Assembly (NCBI GenBank): GCA_039654915.1
Contig: CM077595.1
Location: 48,143,501 to 48,207,500, forward strand
Direction: 5' to 3'
Length of the DNA stretch: 64,000 nt
DNA from: Aquilaria yunnanensis
Lineage: Eukaryota > Streptophyta > Magnoliopsida > Malvales > Thymelaeaceae
Part shown: positions 24,091-34,424 of the stretch, in pieces
How positions within the stretch are numbered: the stretch's first letter is position 1
How the letters are laid out: the number at the start of each line of letters is the position of its first letter
Position numbers and translations under genes: made by a program
Notes under the pieces: generated by a model
What the model saw: only the letters and a program-made list of their open reading frames with translations
Told to the model about the DNA's origin: nothing
The model's database searches: none

Positions 24091-24377
24091 GCCCATTCCA
24101 TCATAAGTCCCACTTACTGTTTTTCTGCTCTCTCTCTGCTTTGCCCTCTGTTCTTGCGTTTTATCTTGCTTTCTGTGGCGGAGCTTTTTTAATCAGACCT
24201 TTTCCTACCAACTTTCATGACGGTGTCCTCAGGCAAATCTTTTGGTGGGTTTTGATTTCCAGAGTACTCTGATTCCTCTGTTTTTCTGAGTTTTTTTGGA
24301 AAACTGTTGTTTTTTCCAAACTCGTCTTCTGAGTTTTTTCTGGAAACTACTTTCTTTTCCATCTCAAACTCTTTTTC

Positions 24378-26727
24378 ATGTCTGCGATGCCTGTTCCCGA
24401 GAGCTGGAAACCTCTTCTGGCCCATCCTTGCTGTACCACCCCCGAAAAACTAGAGAGGTGGAAGAAAAAATTCTTTCTTCCGTCTTACGCTGTGACCAGG
24501 CTGCCTCGTTCTAGCCATTTTGCTTTTTCAAACCGCGGCGACGAGGTTACCGCCTTCCGAGCCCAACTGAAGGCCGGACTTCGGTATCGTCCCCCGAAGG
24601 TGGTTTTCGAGTTCTGCAAATTCCATGGCATTGCTGTGAACCAGCTTCCCCCGAACGCGTACTGCTATTTTAACGCCTACCTCTGCATGTGTGGCGTGTT
24701 CGGGATAGAGCCCCACTTCATCATTTTCATGCAGTACTACAAGCTCTATGTGGTCCCGAAGGGTGGCTTCTATTTCCTGCTGCCTCGGGGATCTGGGAGC
24801 AAAAAATTCACCTTCACCTTCGACACGAAGGATAGCTGGCGGGGGTGGCAGCCTAAGTTCTTTTTCCTCAAGGTGGATAAGAACTGGTCTGATGTCCCGA
24901 CCAGGTGGGCTCAGGGAGTGCTGAACGCAGACGTCGTTGATCCGAGGATGCTGCTGACCCCACCGTTGGCTTCTGTGTTTGCGGATTTCGACGCCCGCAT
25001 TCGGGCAGTCGCTGACTGGGCTCCCGAGGTCTCTCCTCGTGCCCTTTACCCCTTTCCTATCAACTGGAGGTTGATGACCGAAGAAGTCCTTCGGGAGCTG
25101 AAAGTGGTTAAGGAGCACGTGACTGACCTCAATATGCCCGCTCCCGCCATCGCCGGGAAGGACTCCTGGCTGGTCAAGCTCCTTAAGGGGGAGACTTCTT
25201 TCGAAACTTTTGCCGAAAGTGAGTAATCTTCCATCCCTTTATACTTTTCCCTCGGACTTACGCTGATATTTCTTCTCTTTTTCAGAGATGGGCGATGGGG
25301 CTGCCACCTATTACAAGGCTCTCTTTTCTGGCCAAGTGGAGAAGGGGGAGCAGACAAAGAAGGCGGCTTCCCGAAGAAGGAAGACGACAGGGGCGGGACC
25401 CTCGGCGAAGCGAGCTAGGAAGGCTCTCCAGCCTTCTCAGCCAGAGCTTTTGGAAGAAGAAGCTGGCGAAGAGGCTGGTCTTGTTGAAATTCCACCGGCC
25501 GAGGTCTCCGCTACTTCCGCCGAGGTGCCTCCTCTCGACCTCGAGGCCCCCAGAAACACTGTAGTGGTAGAAGTACCCACTGCCGAGGAGCGGTACCGGC
25601 AGAAGGGTAAGGGTCTTTCTTCCGAGGGGCCCGAGGATCCCGAGGACACTGTCTCCGAGGTTCCTCCAGGTATGCCTTCAGGCGAAGTTCAGCTCCTTTA
25701 CCTTTCGCGAATCTTTCTTCTGCTCCTAACTTCCTTCTTACTTTCAGAGGAGCCCCTTGCTGCTGGCTGGAGGACCATTCATGATAGGAAACGAGCCCTC
25801 CGCGATGCCATAATCCCTGAGGGGAAGATCCCCTTGGAGCCCTTTTGGACAATCACGGAGGATATGAATTTGCTCTCCGACGATTGTCCAAAAATGACAA
25901 AGGAGATTTGGAAGGGGATAACCACTGACGCCTCCTTCCGGGCCATTGCGGCGGCTCACCCGGGGGATAATACCCTCGCCGCAAAAGTCACCGAGCACGC
26001 TGCTCAGGTATAGTCTTTACACTCTTTTTCCTCAATTTTCTAAGTGTTTAGACTTGTACTAACCTGGACTTTTGCCTTGCCGTAGCTGCTGGAGTACGCT
26101 GGTTATCTCCGAGTTCGGGTGGCCAGACAGGCTGCCTCCAAGGATGCGACTTCGCGGGAACTCAGTGAAGCGAAGGCTTTGCTTGCGAAGGTGATCGCCA
26201 GCAACCAGCAGCTGACAGCGGATTGTTCTCAGCAAATCGCCGCCGTTCGGGAGGAGTTCTCGAAGAAAAGAGAAGAACTTGAAAAGGACTCCTCCCGGAA
26301 GATTGCCGACCTCGGCGACCAAGTAAAGGGGCTGCTCGCCGCCAACGGAGATCTTGTCAAGGACAAGGCTGTTTCTAACAGTCTTGCGTCGAGGTTGACG
26401 AACGAGAACAATGCTCTTCAAGCCGAGGTCGAGGCTCTGAAGAAGGAGTCCGGAGAGACGCTGGGGATAAGCGAGCTGGAAGAGGGGGTTGCTGAGCTGA
26501 GGGACGAGGTCAACGTCCTTGGCGTTCAAAAACGTACTTCTGATGAAATGGCCAAGGTCGCCTTTCAGGACGGCTTCTGCCTTGCTCGGCACCAGGTGCT
26601 GCAGAGGTTCCCAGATTTGGACCTCTCTTTTCTGGAGGGCCTAAATATTCCTGAGGGACCTCGGTGGCAGTGGTCCAAGGTCGAGCATCTGAAGCTTCCT
26701 GGTCTTCGTCCGCCCGGCTCTCCCTAG
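24378..26727 (+). CDS. Antisense gene of Tat-A (spliced, 708 residues)
   Basis: Four exons join in frame by GT-AG introns: 24378-25218, 25286-25669, 25748-26007 and 26086-26727. Residues 1-280 (ESWKPLLAHPC, WKKKFFLPSYAVTRLP, LKAGLRY, DSWRGWQPKFFFLK) resemble the plant domain named 'putative gypsy type transposon'; that link is from memory. Exon 2 is charged, with a basic RRRKTTGAGPSAKRARK stretch that could be a nuclear signal. Exon 4 is a long heptad-rich coiled coil ending in PEGPRWQWSKV. Function is unknown. It runs opposite to gag-pol, has its own TATA box, and is free of stops although gag-pol on the other strand has four. Degraded homologues are in Tat-B, Tat-C1 and Tat-C2. Confidence 0.85.
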
Positions 26728-26859
26728 TTTGTTTTAGGGCTCCTCTTATTTTTCTCCTTTGTGCTCCTTCTTTGGACACTTCTTTTGTAAGGCAGCGTTT
26801 GCTCTAAATGAACAATCTTTTCGGCTAAGTCCTTTCTTGCAAGTTTCTTCATTTCCACT

Positions 26860-27500
26860 GTCCCGAACACGTTTACTCAAGAGAGTTTCGGAAAACCTGC
26901 AACCAAAGAAACTTTTTACCTTCCTTTGTCCCGAGTGTGCTCGCTCAAGAGACTTTCTGGAAAGTTTGCAAAAATTTGGCTAAGTCTTTTGCAGGCTTTT
27001 TGTTCCCTTTTATCCCGAACATGTTCGCTCAAGGGACTTCGGAAAACCTGCAACCAAGGAAACTTTTTACCTTCCTTTGTCCCGAGCGTGCTCGCTCAAG
27101 AGACTTTCTGGAAAGTTTGCAAAAATTTGGCTAAGTCTTTTGCAGGCTTTTTGTTCCCTTTTATCCCGAACATGTTCGCTCAAGGGACTTCGGAAAACCT
27201 TCAGCCAAATTTTTCTGTCTTCCTATTGTCCCGAGCATATTTGCTCAAGGGACTTAGGAAAATTTTCACGAGATTGCTCATTTCCCTTTTTCCCGAGCAT
27301 GTTCGCTCAAGGGTGTTTGGAAATTACCTCTGCTTTTGTTTTGGCGTGCACTTTTGCGAGATTCTTGCTTTCCCTTTTTTCCCGAGCATGTACGCTCAAG
27401 GATGTTCGGAAAATTTTCTCTGCACTGATTATGCCGAGTACCTTTGCAAGGTTTTTGTTTCCCATTTTTCCCGAGCATAGTGGCTCAAGGGACTTCGGGA
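26860..27500. repeat. Palindrome-bearing tandem repeat of Tat-A
   Basis: Nine degenerate units of about 65-90 bp each carry TCCCGAgCATGTTCGCTCAAGG; the core CGAACATGTTCG is a perfect 12-bp palindrome in the best units. A 140-bp block is duplicated nearly exactly (about 26925-27064 and 27065-27204). It lies between the stops of the antisense gene and of gag-pol, which converge on it. ORFs here are repeat artefacts. Confidence 0.88.
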
Positions 27501-27650
27501 AGTCACATCTGCTTTTTTTCGTGGCGAGCACCTACGCGGAATTCTGTCTTGGACAATTTGGTATACTTAGAATTTTTCTCAAGACCATTCTTCTCCAGAC
27601 CATTCTGTACTTAGAATATTTCTTGTACAATATACCTCTTCCTCTCAACC

Positions 27651-30600
27651 TTAGGCGTAGAATTTTTTCAAGGCGTCTGAATGCCAAGTGTTTTTCAATT
27701 CTACGCCTTCGGCATTGCCAAGCTTATACACGCCTTTTCGTACTTCGGCGAGAACCAGATAAGGTCCTTCCCAATTTGCGCGAAGTACTCCGTGAGATGG
27801 CCTTCGAGGTGCAAAGTCGGCCTTTCGGAGAACGAGGTCTCCTTTTTTGATTTTTTTCGGCCTGGCTTTTAAGTTGATAGCCGCGGCCACTCTTTGCTGG
27901 AAAGCTTTTCTTCTCAGCTCGGCTATTTCTCTGTGTTCGGTCACAAGGTCGAGCTTAGTTCTCAGACCGAGGTCATTTCCGCCTTCATCAAATACTTGTA
28001 CCCGTATTGAAGGCTGAACTATCTCTATTGGGATAATGGCCTCTGTTCCGAAGACGAGTGAGAAGGGAGTTTCCCCTGTGGCTCTTCGTGGCGTCGTTCG
28101 GTAGCTCCACAATACACTTTGGAGTTCTCCTGGCCATTTCCCCTTGGCTTCCCCAAGTCTCTTTTTCAGGCCATCTTTTATGGTCCTGTTTGATACTTCC
28201 ACCTGCCCATTGCTTTGGGGGTGAGCTACTGGGGCGAAGTGCATCTTTATTCCGAGGTCGCTGATGAATTCCTGGAATCCTTTGTCTATGAACTGAGATC
28301 CATTATCAGCTACTAGTACCCTCGGTATGCCAAATCTGCATACGATGTTCTTCCATACGAACTTCTGCACTTCTTTTGCCGAGATAGTTGCTAGCGGTTC
28401 TGCCTCTACCCACTTTGAGAAATAGTCCACTGCTACCACGCAGAATTTCACGCCTCCAGGTGCTGTGGGGAGTGGCCCAATGAGGTCTATACCCCAGACT
28501 GCGAAGGGCCAAGGATAGTCTGCCGACGTTACCATTTCCGAGGGTATCCTCTAGATTTTTGCATGTCTCTGGCAACTACCGCACTTCTGGACGAACTGCC
28601 TTGCGTCCTTTCTCAGGGTAGGCCAGAAGTATCCTTGGCGGAGTATCACTGCTGCAAGGGCATCAGTTCCAATGTGCGACCCGCACATGCCTTCGTGAAC
28701 TTCTTCGAGGACCATCTCAGTATCCTCTTCGCCCACACATCTCTGCAGCGGATTTGCATATCCTTGCCGATATAACTCTTCACCAATCAGGAAGAATCTT
28801 CCGGCGCGTCTTCACAGTCTTGCAGCATTGCCAGCGTCTTCGGGAAGCTCATTCTCTACGAGGTATTTCTTTATGGGGTCCTTCCACCCTGTTCCCGAGG
28901 ACGTTACGCTTAGCACGGAGATGCTTGGATGGTCTAGCACCTCGGTGTATGTTTTGGACTTCGCTAAGCAATCTGCCTCAGTGTTATTCCGCCGGGGTAC
29001 ATTTTCGATCCGCACGGCGTCAAACTCTTGGATGAGTTTTGTTACCAGCTCGTGGTATTTTGCCAAGATTGGGTCCTTCGCCCCATAATCTCCTGCCGTC
29101 TGCCGAACTACCAGCTGGGAATCGCTGTGAGCCCTTAAGTTTCTCACGCCAATCTTTCTGGCCAAGCGTAATCCCGCTACGAGGGCTTCATACTCAGCCA
29201 CATTATTGGTGACGTTGAAGCTGAACTTGATAGCCTTCATCACCTCTAGGCCTTCGGGTCCTCTGATAACTATTCCAGCTCCCTGGTGTTCGGACCTCGA
29301 GGCTCCGTCAACATGCAAGGTCCATTCTGGCTCACCTTCTTTCGGATCTGAGTGGTTCTCCTCAGTGGTGGGTATTTCGGCGATAAAATCTGCCAATGCT
29401 TGGGCTTTTATGGCCTTCCGAGGCTCATATGTGATTTCGTGTTCGCCAAGCTCTATGCACCACTTGGAGAGCCTTCCCGAATGATCAACTTTCTTCATAA
29501 CATCCCGTAGTGGTAGACTACTTCGGACGATGATGGGGTGAGCCTGGAAATATGGTCGCAGTCTCCTTCCTGCAAGCACCAAGGCGTATATAGCTTTTTG
29601 AAGCAAAGGGTACCTGACTTCGGCGCCATGCAGGGACTTGCTGACGTAGTAGACCGGCCATTGTTTCGGCCCTTCTTCTTTTACCAGGACCGAGCTCACG
29701 GCCTTTTCTGTGACGGCGAGGTACAGTACGAGGGGTTCTCCCTCCCGAGGTTGTCGCAGAGTCGGCAGGCTGGCCAGGTAGACTTTCAGTTCTTCCCAGG
29801 CCTTTTGGCAATCTTCATCCCAAGGATGACTGTTTCTTCCGAGGTCGCCTTCCATCTTTGCTGCCTTTGTGAGGACTTTGAAGAAAGGTCTACACCTATC
29901 TCCGTACCTGGAAATAAACCTGCTCAGAGAGGTTATTCTTCCGGTTAGTCTCTGCACGTCTTTGACTGTGGCAGGAGTTCGGAACTCAAGCAGAGCCTTA
30001 ATCTTCTCAGGATTGGCGTCGATGCCTCTTTCGGATACCATGTACCCAAGGAATTTTCCCGAGGTCACGCCGAAGATACACTTCTCGGGGTTAAGGCGAA
30101 TCCCGAAGGCTCTGAGCTTTTGGAAGGTTTCCTCCAAATCTGCAACGTGGTAGCCGGGCAGCTTGCTTTTGACTATCATATCATCAACATATACTTCCAT
30201 GTTTCTCCCCATTTGGTCCTTGAAGACCTTGTTCATCAGTCTCTGGTAGGTGGCTCCTGCATTTTTCAGCCCGAAGGGCATTCTGACATAGCAGTAGGTT
30301 CCTCCCTCGGTGATGAAGGCAGTTTTCTCTTCATCTTCGGGGTCCATCCTTATCTGATGGTAGCCGCTGAAGGCATCTAGGAAGCTCAGGAGCCCGTATT
30401 CGGCCGTTGAATCTACCAGTTGATCTATTGGCGGGAGGGGAAATGAGTCTTTCGGGCAAGCATCGTTCAAGTTTCTGAAATCAATGCACATCCGGAGTTT
30501 GCTGCTACCTTCTTTTGTGGCAATGACCACGTTGCTTAACCATTCGGGGTATTTTACCTCCCTGATAACTTCAGCATCCAATAGGCGCTGGACTTCGGTT

Positions 30601-32948
30601 CTCACGAAGTTGCTTTTGTGGGCTGAGATGCTTCGTTTCTTTTGCCTGATAGGTTTTGCTTCCGGGCTTACTTTGAGGCTGTGTTGTATTATGCCAGGGT
30701 TCACTCCTGGCATGTCTTTCGGCGAGTAGGCAAACAGATCTTTATTTTTCAGCAGAAAGGATACAAGAATTTCCTTATCACCTTTGGCCAAGCTCTTCCC
30801 TATTCGGGTAGATTGTCCTGGGACAAGATCTACTGCTTCCATTTCTGCTTCTGCGGGATCTCCTTCTTTGCCTTTCTCCTGCGCCTTTGCCTCCACTATT
30901 TGTGTAGAGTTGTCTGCCGGAGCCTTTCGTGCTTTTACAAACACCTTTCTTACCTCGGCTTGGTCGATGAAGACTTCTGCATCTCCATCCTTGGTGGCGA
31001 ATGTGACAGTCAAGTACTTCACATCGGGGCGAATGTGCAGGTTCCCCTGAGTCTGCCTTCCAAGGATGGCGTTGTACGAAGACGGGACGTCCATGACGAT
31101 GAATCTTGCCATTGTGGACGCGTACAACTCAGCTGCTCCGTCTACCGAAGTGCCTTTTATCATCAAAGGGAGGTCGATCCATCCGAGGACGGGTAGTTCC
31201 GATGGTCCAACGCCGAAGGTAGGCGTGGTGACAGGTTTAAGCTCACTGCTGGAGATGCCCAAGCTCGACAGTAAGTGCGAGAATAGGACGTCAGCATTTG
31301 AGCCATCATCAAGCAACACTCTCTTGACGTCCCAGTTCCCTATTCTCGCCATTATCAGCAGCGGGTCGTCGTGGGGGAAGACGACGGTGGAGCCATCTTT
31401 GCGAGCCAGTTTCTTTGATGGACTTTGATACTCCATAACCGCAATTTCTCTGGCCTTCCGCTTTCTTTCCGAGGATGGGAGCCCCGTTGTAATGGTTTGG
31501 ATGACCCCTACTGGAGGTGGAAGGCGCCTTTTTGGACTTCTGTTTCTCCGCCTGTCTGAGTCATAGTCCTCGTTTTCGGCCCTCTCTTCCTCCTCTTTTC
31601 TGCCTTTCGGGGAGGGCATCCGCAGGTATTTGCGAAGCTGTCCCTGTTTGATCAGCGACTCTATGTACTTCTTCAACTGGAAGCAGTCTTCGGTGTCATG
31701 ACCGTGGTCGCGATGAAACTGGCAGAACTTCTTGGCATTCTTCTTATTATCGGCGGCCATGGCCTTTGGCCGCCGAATCTGCGTCCCTTGCCTTTCCAGC
31801 GCCATGAGAATGTTGGTCCGTGTCGTGCTCAAGGGCGTGAAACTTTGAGGTTTCTTTCCTCACATTCGCCGTGGTCGGCCTGTGTGTTCAGAAAGATGCC
31901 GAGCTTGCTGACTGGACCCTTCGGCGCGGTGATGATCAGACTTCGGCCCCGCCATCCTCAATTCCTCGACTGTCATGTGCTGCTCTGCCCTTCGGTAAAA
32001 TTCTCCGAGGGTCTCCGGGGGGTCCTTTGAGAACTCGTAGAACAGCTGTGAGTCACGCCGAAGGCCCCGTGCCATAGCGAGGATGCGGATTTCGGGCCGG
32101 AAGTCCGGGACGCTGAGTGCTTCCCTGTTGAATCGTTCGACATAGTCTCAGATCGTCTCTCCGTTTCTCTGCTCTATGTCGAACATCTGTACAGGCATTT
32201 TGGCCGTCGGCCTGCTCCCAATGAACTGCTGGGTGAAGGCTGTGGACAATTCCTGAAACTCAGTGATAGTCCCTGGGGGCAAGGAATTGTACCATGCTGT
32301 TGCTGGGCCCGTGAGGGTGACTTCGAAGCATTTGCACATGGTAGCGTCATCAGCTCCGTGCATTATCATGCTCCGCCTGTACTTCGTCAGATAGGCCTGT
32401 GGATCAGTCCGGCCATCATAGATCTCCAGCCTGGGCACTCTGAAGTCGCCTGGCATAGCTGCCTTAACGACGGCGCGAATAAACGGTGAGCCATCTTTGC
32501 ATAATGCCCCCGACAGCCTGTCCCAAACGGGTTTTCTGGTCACTTGCTTCTCCACTCTGTCCAGCCGTGCCAATATCCTTTCCATAAGCGCAGTGGCGCT
32601 AGGACCATTTTCGCGGGAGGGAGATCGACGGCGCCTTTTCGGGGAGCGAGTTCGGCGCGGAGGGGTCAGGGACCTCGCCTCGGGCGACGAACTGCTTCGC
32701 TGTGAGACTCTCGGTCGCTTGGACCCGGTTTGTCCCACAGGCCGTTTCCCGAGGGCTATATCTTCTGTGGATGATTCTCCGCGAGGCTCTCCACTTCCTG
32801 AACTGCGGTGTGTAGACTTGGGGCTTCTCTCCCGAGGGCGTGCTGATGAGGAGGGTTTCTGGGCCTGTGACTGCTGTGGCCATCTTCGGTCGATCTGCTG
32901 AGTCATTTCAGCAACGACCGAGCGCTGAAAGTCCCTCAAGAAGCTCAT
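27651..32948 (-). pseudogene. Tat-A gag-pol polyprotein, four nonsense codons
   Basis: One frame runs about 1765 codons from the first in-frame ATG after the primer site (32948) to 27651. Stops lie at 32148-32150 and 31860-31862 (gag), 28812-28814 and 28551-28553 (pol), with no frameshift. Domains in order: an SR-rich then capsid-like gag (VPRLEIYDGRTDP, AWYNSLPPG); a zinc region CQFHRDHGHDTEDC; protease RVLLDDGSNADV; RT with MPFGLKNAGATYQ and VYVDDMI; a gypsy RNase H; a second RNase H (LHVDGASRSEHQGAGIV, NNVAEYEALVAGL, SDSQLV); integrase zinc finger (H-H-C-C, KCGSCQRH) and core (GIDLIG, VADNGSQF, QSNGQVE). Three stops are TGA and one TAG, all consistent with C-to-T change. Upstream of 32948 the frame is open back into the LTR, so a non-ATG start is possible. 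Confidence 0.93.
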
Positions 32949-33097
32949 GGTGATTACCAGAGGGCGGTCCTCCTCGGGCGTAGAAGTCTCTGGGAGTGTC
33001 TGCTCAGCAGCCGGTTGTATCTCAGGCGCGGACGAGGACCTTGGGAGTCCCTTGTCCTTAGAACGCCGAGTCTCAACGACGGCAATTTGCGAGCGGG

Positions 33098-33115
33098 TTC
33101 CCACAGACGGCGCCA
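33098..33115 (-). promoter_or_regulatory. Tat-A primer binding site
   Basis: On the minus strand TGGCGCCGTCTGTGGGAA lies two bases after the 5' LTR. The same 18 bases follow the 5' LTR of Tat-B. I have not assigned the tRNA. Confidence 0.85.
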
Positions 33116-33117
33116 AA

Positions 33118-33984
33118 TGATGGCCTTGGGCCTCATCGTTGTGAGTCATGATGACCGTTGAGGAGACTTCTAGGAGGAAGAACGCCTGGAAGGTGGATCG
33201 CCCCAAGGAGAGTACCTGAAAAGCTGGTAAACAGGGTTAGGAGGCCCCCGGAGTGTTTTTCCGGGGGGGGAGCCTCCGACGCCCAAGTCAGTGGTGGCCG
33301 GAAGAAGGAGAAAGTCACTAGCTCAAAGAGAAAGGCAGAAAAGTCTCGCCTGGTATTTTCTCAGAGTGTGGGAGCTGTATTTTCGGCCTACCAACCTCCT
33401 GTCAAGTATTTATTTCCTGTACATATAGGAATACCTAGCCCGTTCAGATCATGACACGTCTGCGGTCGGATGCTCCTGAACGTCTGGGCGTAGGGGACAG
33501 ATAGTTGGTAACTAGATTGCCTCGAGCCTTGTGCTGAGACGGGCCATGATATGATTCTGATGGCATCTGCGCGTCAGGGCGACTTTTTACGTCTGTGGTG
33601 GGACGTGTCAGAGGCTTCCTTAAATGCTTCCTTAAATGCGCCTGCCGTACTCCCGAGGTCCCTGGGCGAGGTCGTCCTCTAGTTCGGACAGAGCCTCTTC
33701 GGGAAGCATACCCTCAGTTCGGGGGTTCCCAGTTCCAGGGGGTTCCGCCTTCGGCGATATCATATTCGGGCAGCAATGTCTGGTGCCACTTTTCCGAAGG
33801 CGCGCTGTTCACAACCTTGGGGGGCGAATAGAGTCCTCAAGTTTTACTGGCGTGCCGAGGCTCGGAGCTCTCCGGCTATCTCCCGAGGTGCATGATTCCA
33901 CCTGTTCCCGGGAAGCGCCAGTTCTTCTGGCCATTGTTGTGCCAGGGTGTTCGGCCAGATTGAGGCGATAGCCTTTGGCTATCA
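33118..33984 (-). repeat. Tat-A 5' LTR
   Basis: 867 bp, differing from 22672-23538 at seven positions by eye. Five of the seven are transitions. The terminal hairpin GATAGCCTTTGGCTATC is at 33967-33983. Confidence 0.95.
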
Positions 33985-33989
33985 ACCTG

Positions 33990-34424
33990 TTTGTCCGATA
34001 ACTTGTCAGCTTAATAGGACTGTAGTAGACTGAATCGCAAATTCTGAATCTGGGGTTCGCAAATTGTACATAGGAAATGAAAACTCAAACTATTTTCAAC
34101 ATCTAAACATCCCTCAACAAAGAGCACTCATCAGTTGCCAAAACTATTTACTTAAAACTAGCAAAAATCATATATACACACCAAAGAAAACACCATGATC
34201 ATCAAAACTTTTTATTTTGCCCAACATGAAAGAAACGACAACATACGATGAGGCAGAGAGACAGAAGGATGAACGTGGAAATTTCGGTACAAATGGCTTT
34301 ATACAATAGGTAGGCTGCACTCTTCATTCAACCGTGGAACAGAAAGGAACTAACGTTTCTCTGTTCTATTTTCCCGGTCACTTGCTATGTGTAAGACGAT
34401 CAAACTTCTAACTAGCAGATACAT
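33990..34424 (-). other. EX2: EX2 3' flank and 3' UTR
   Basis: From the Tat-A duplication to the EX2 stop codon there is no other gene. A minus-strand AATAAA at 34211-34216 is the likely poly(A) signal, giving a 3' UTR of about 200-230 bases. Confidence 0.6.
34211..34216 (-). terminator. Candidate EX2 poly(A) signal
   Basis: AATAAA on the minus strand, 209 bases after the stop codon. The Tat-A insertion lies beyond it, so the EX2 3' end may be intact. Confidence 0.55.

Larger units (their letters stand above)
22672..33984 (-). mobile_element. Complete Tat-type Ty3/gypsy element (Tat-A)
   Basis: Two LTRs of exactly 867 bp (22672-23538, 33118-33984) are flanked by an exact duplication ACCTG (22667-22671, 33985-33989). 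The minus-strand order is primer site, gag, protease, RT, RNase H, a second RNase H, integrase, then a polypurine tract at the 3' LTR. The second RNase H after the gypsy one marks the Tat clade. On the plus strand between integrase and the 3' LTR lies a separate spliced gene (24378-26727). I count 7 LTR differences by eye (0.8%), so the insertion is recent. It lies about 230 bp beyond the poly(A) signal of EX2. Confidence 0.96.

Noticed and set aside
26759..27850. ORFs up to 257 residues over the palindrome repeat
   Set aside because: They come from translating a tandem repeat and the reverse of integrase; the repeating peptide follows the DNA repeat.
28812..32030. Plus-strand ORFs of 80-184 residues opposite Tat-A pol
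   Set aside because: They are shadows of a GC-rich coding frame; no start context, domain or splice pattern supports them, unlike the antisense gene at 24378.
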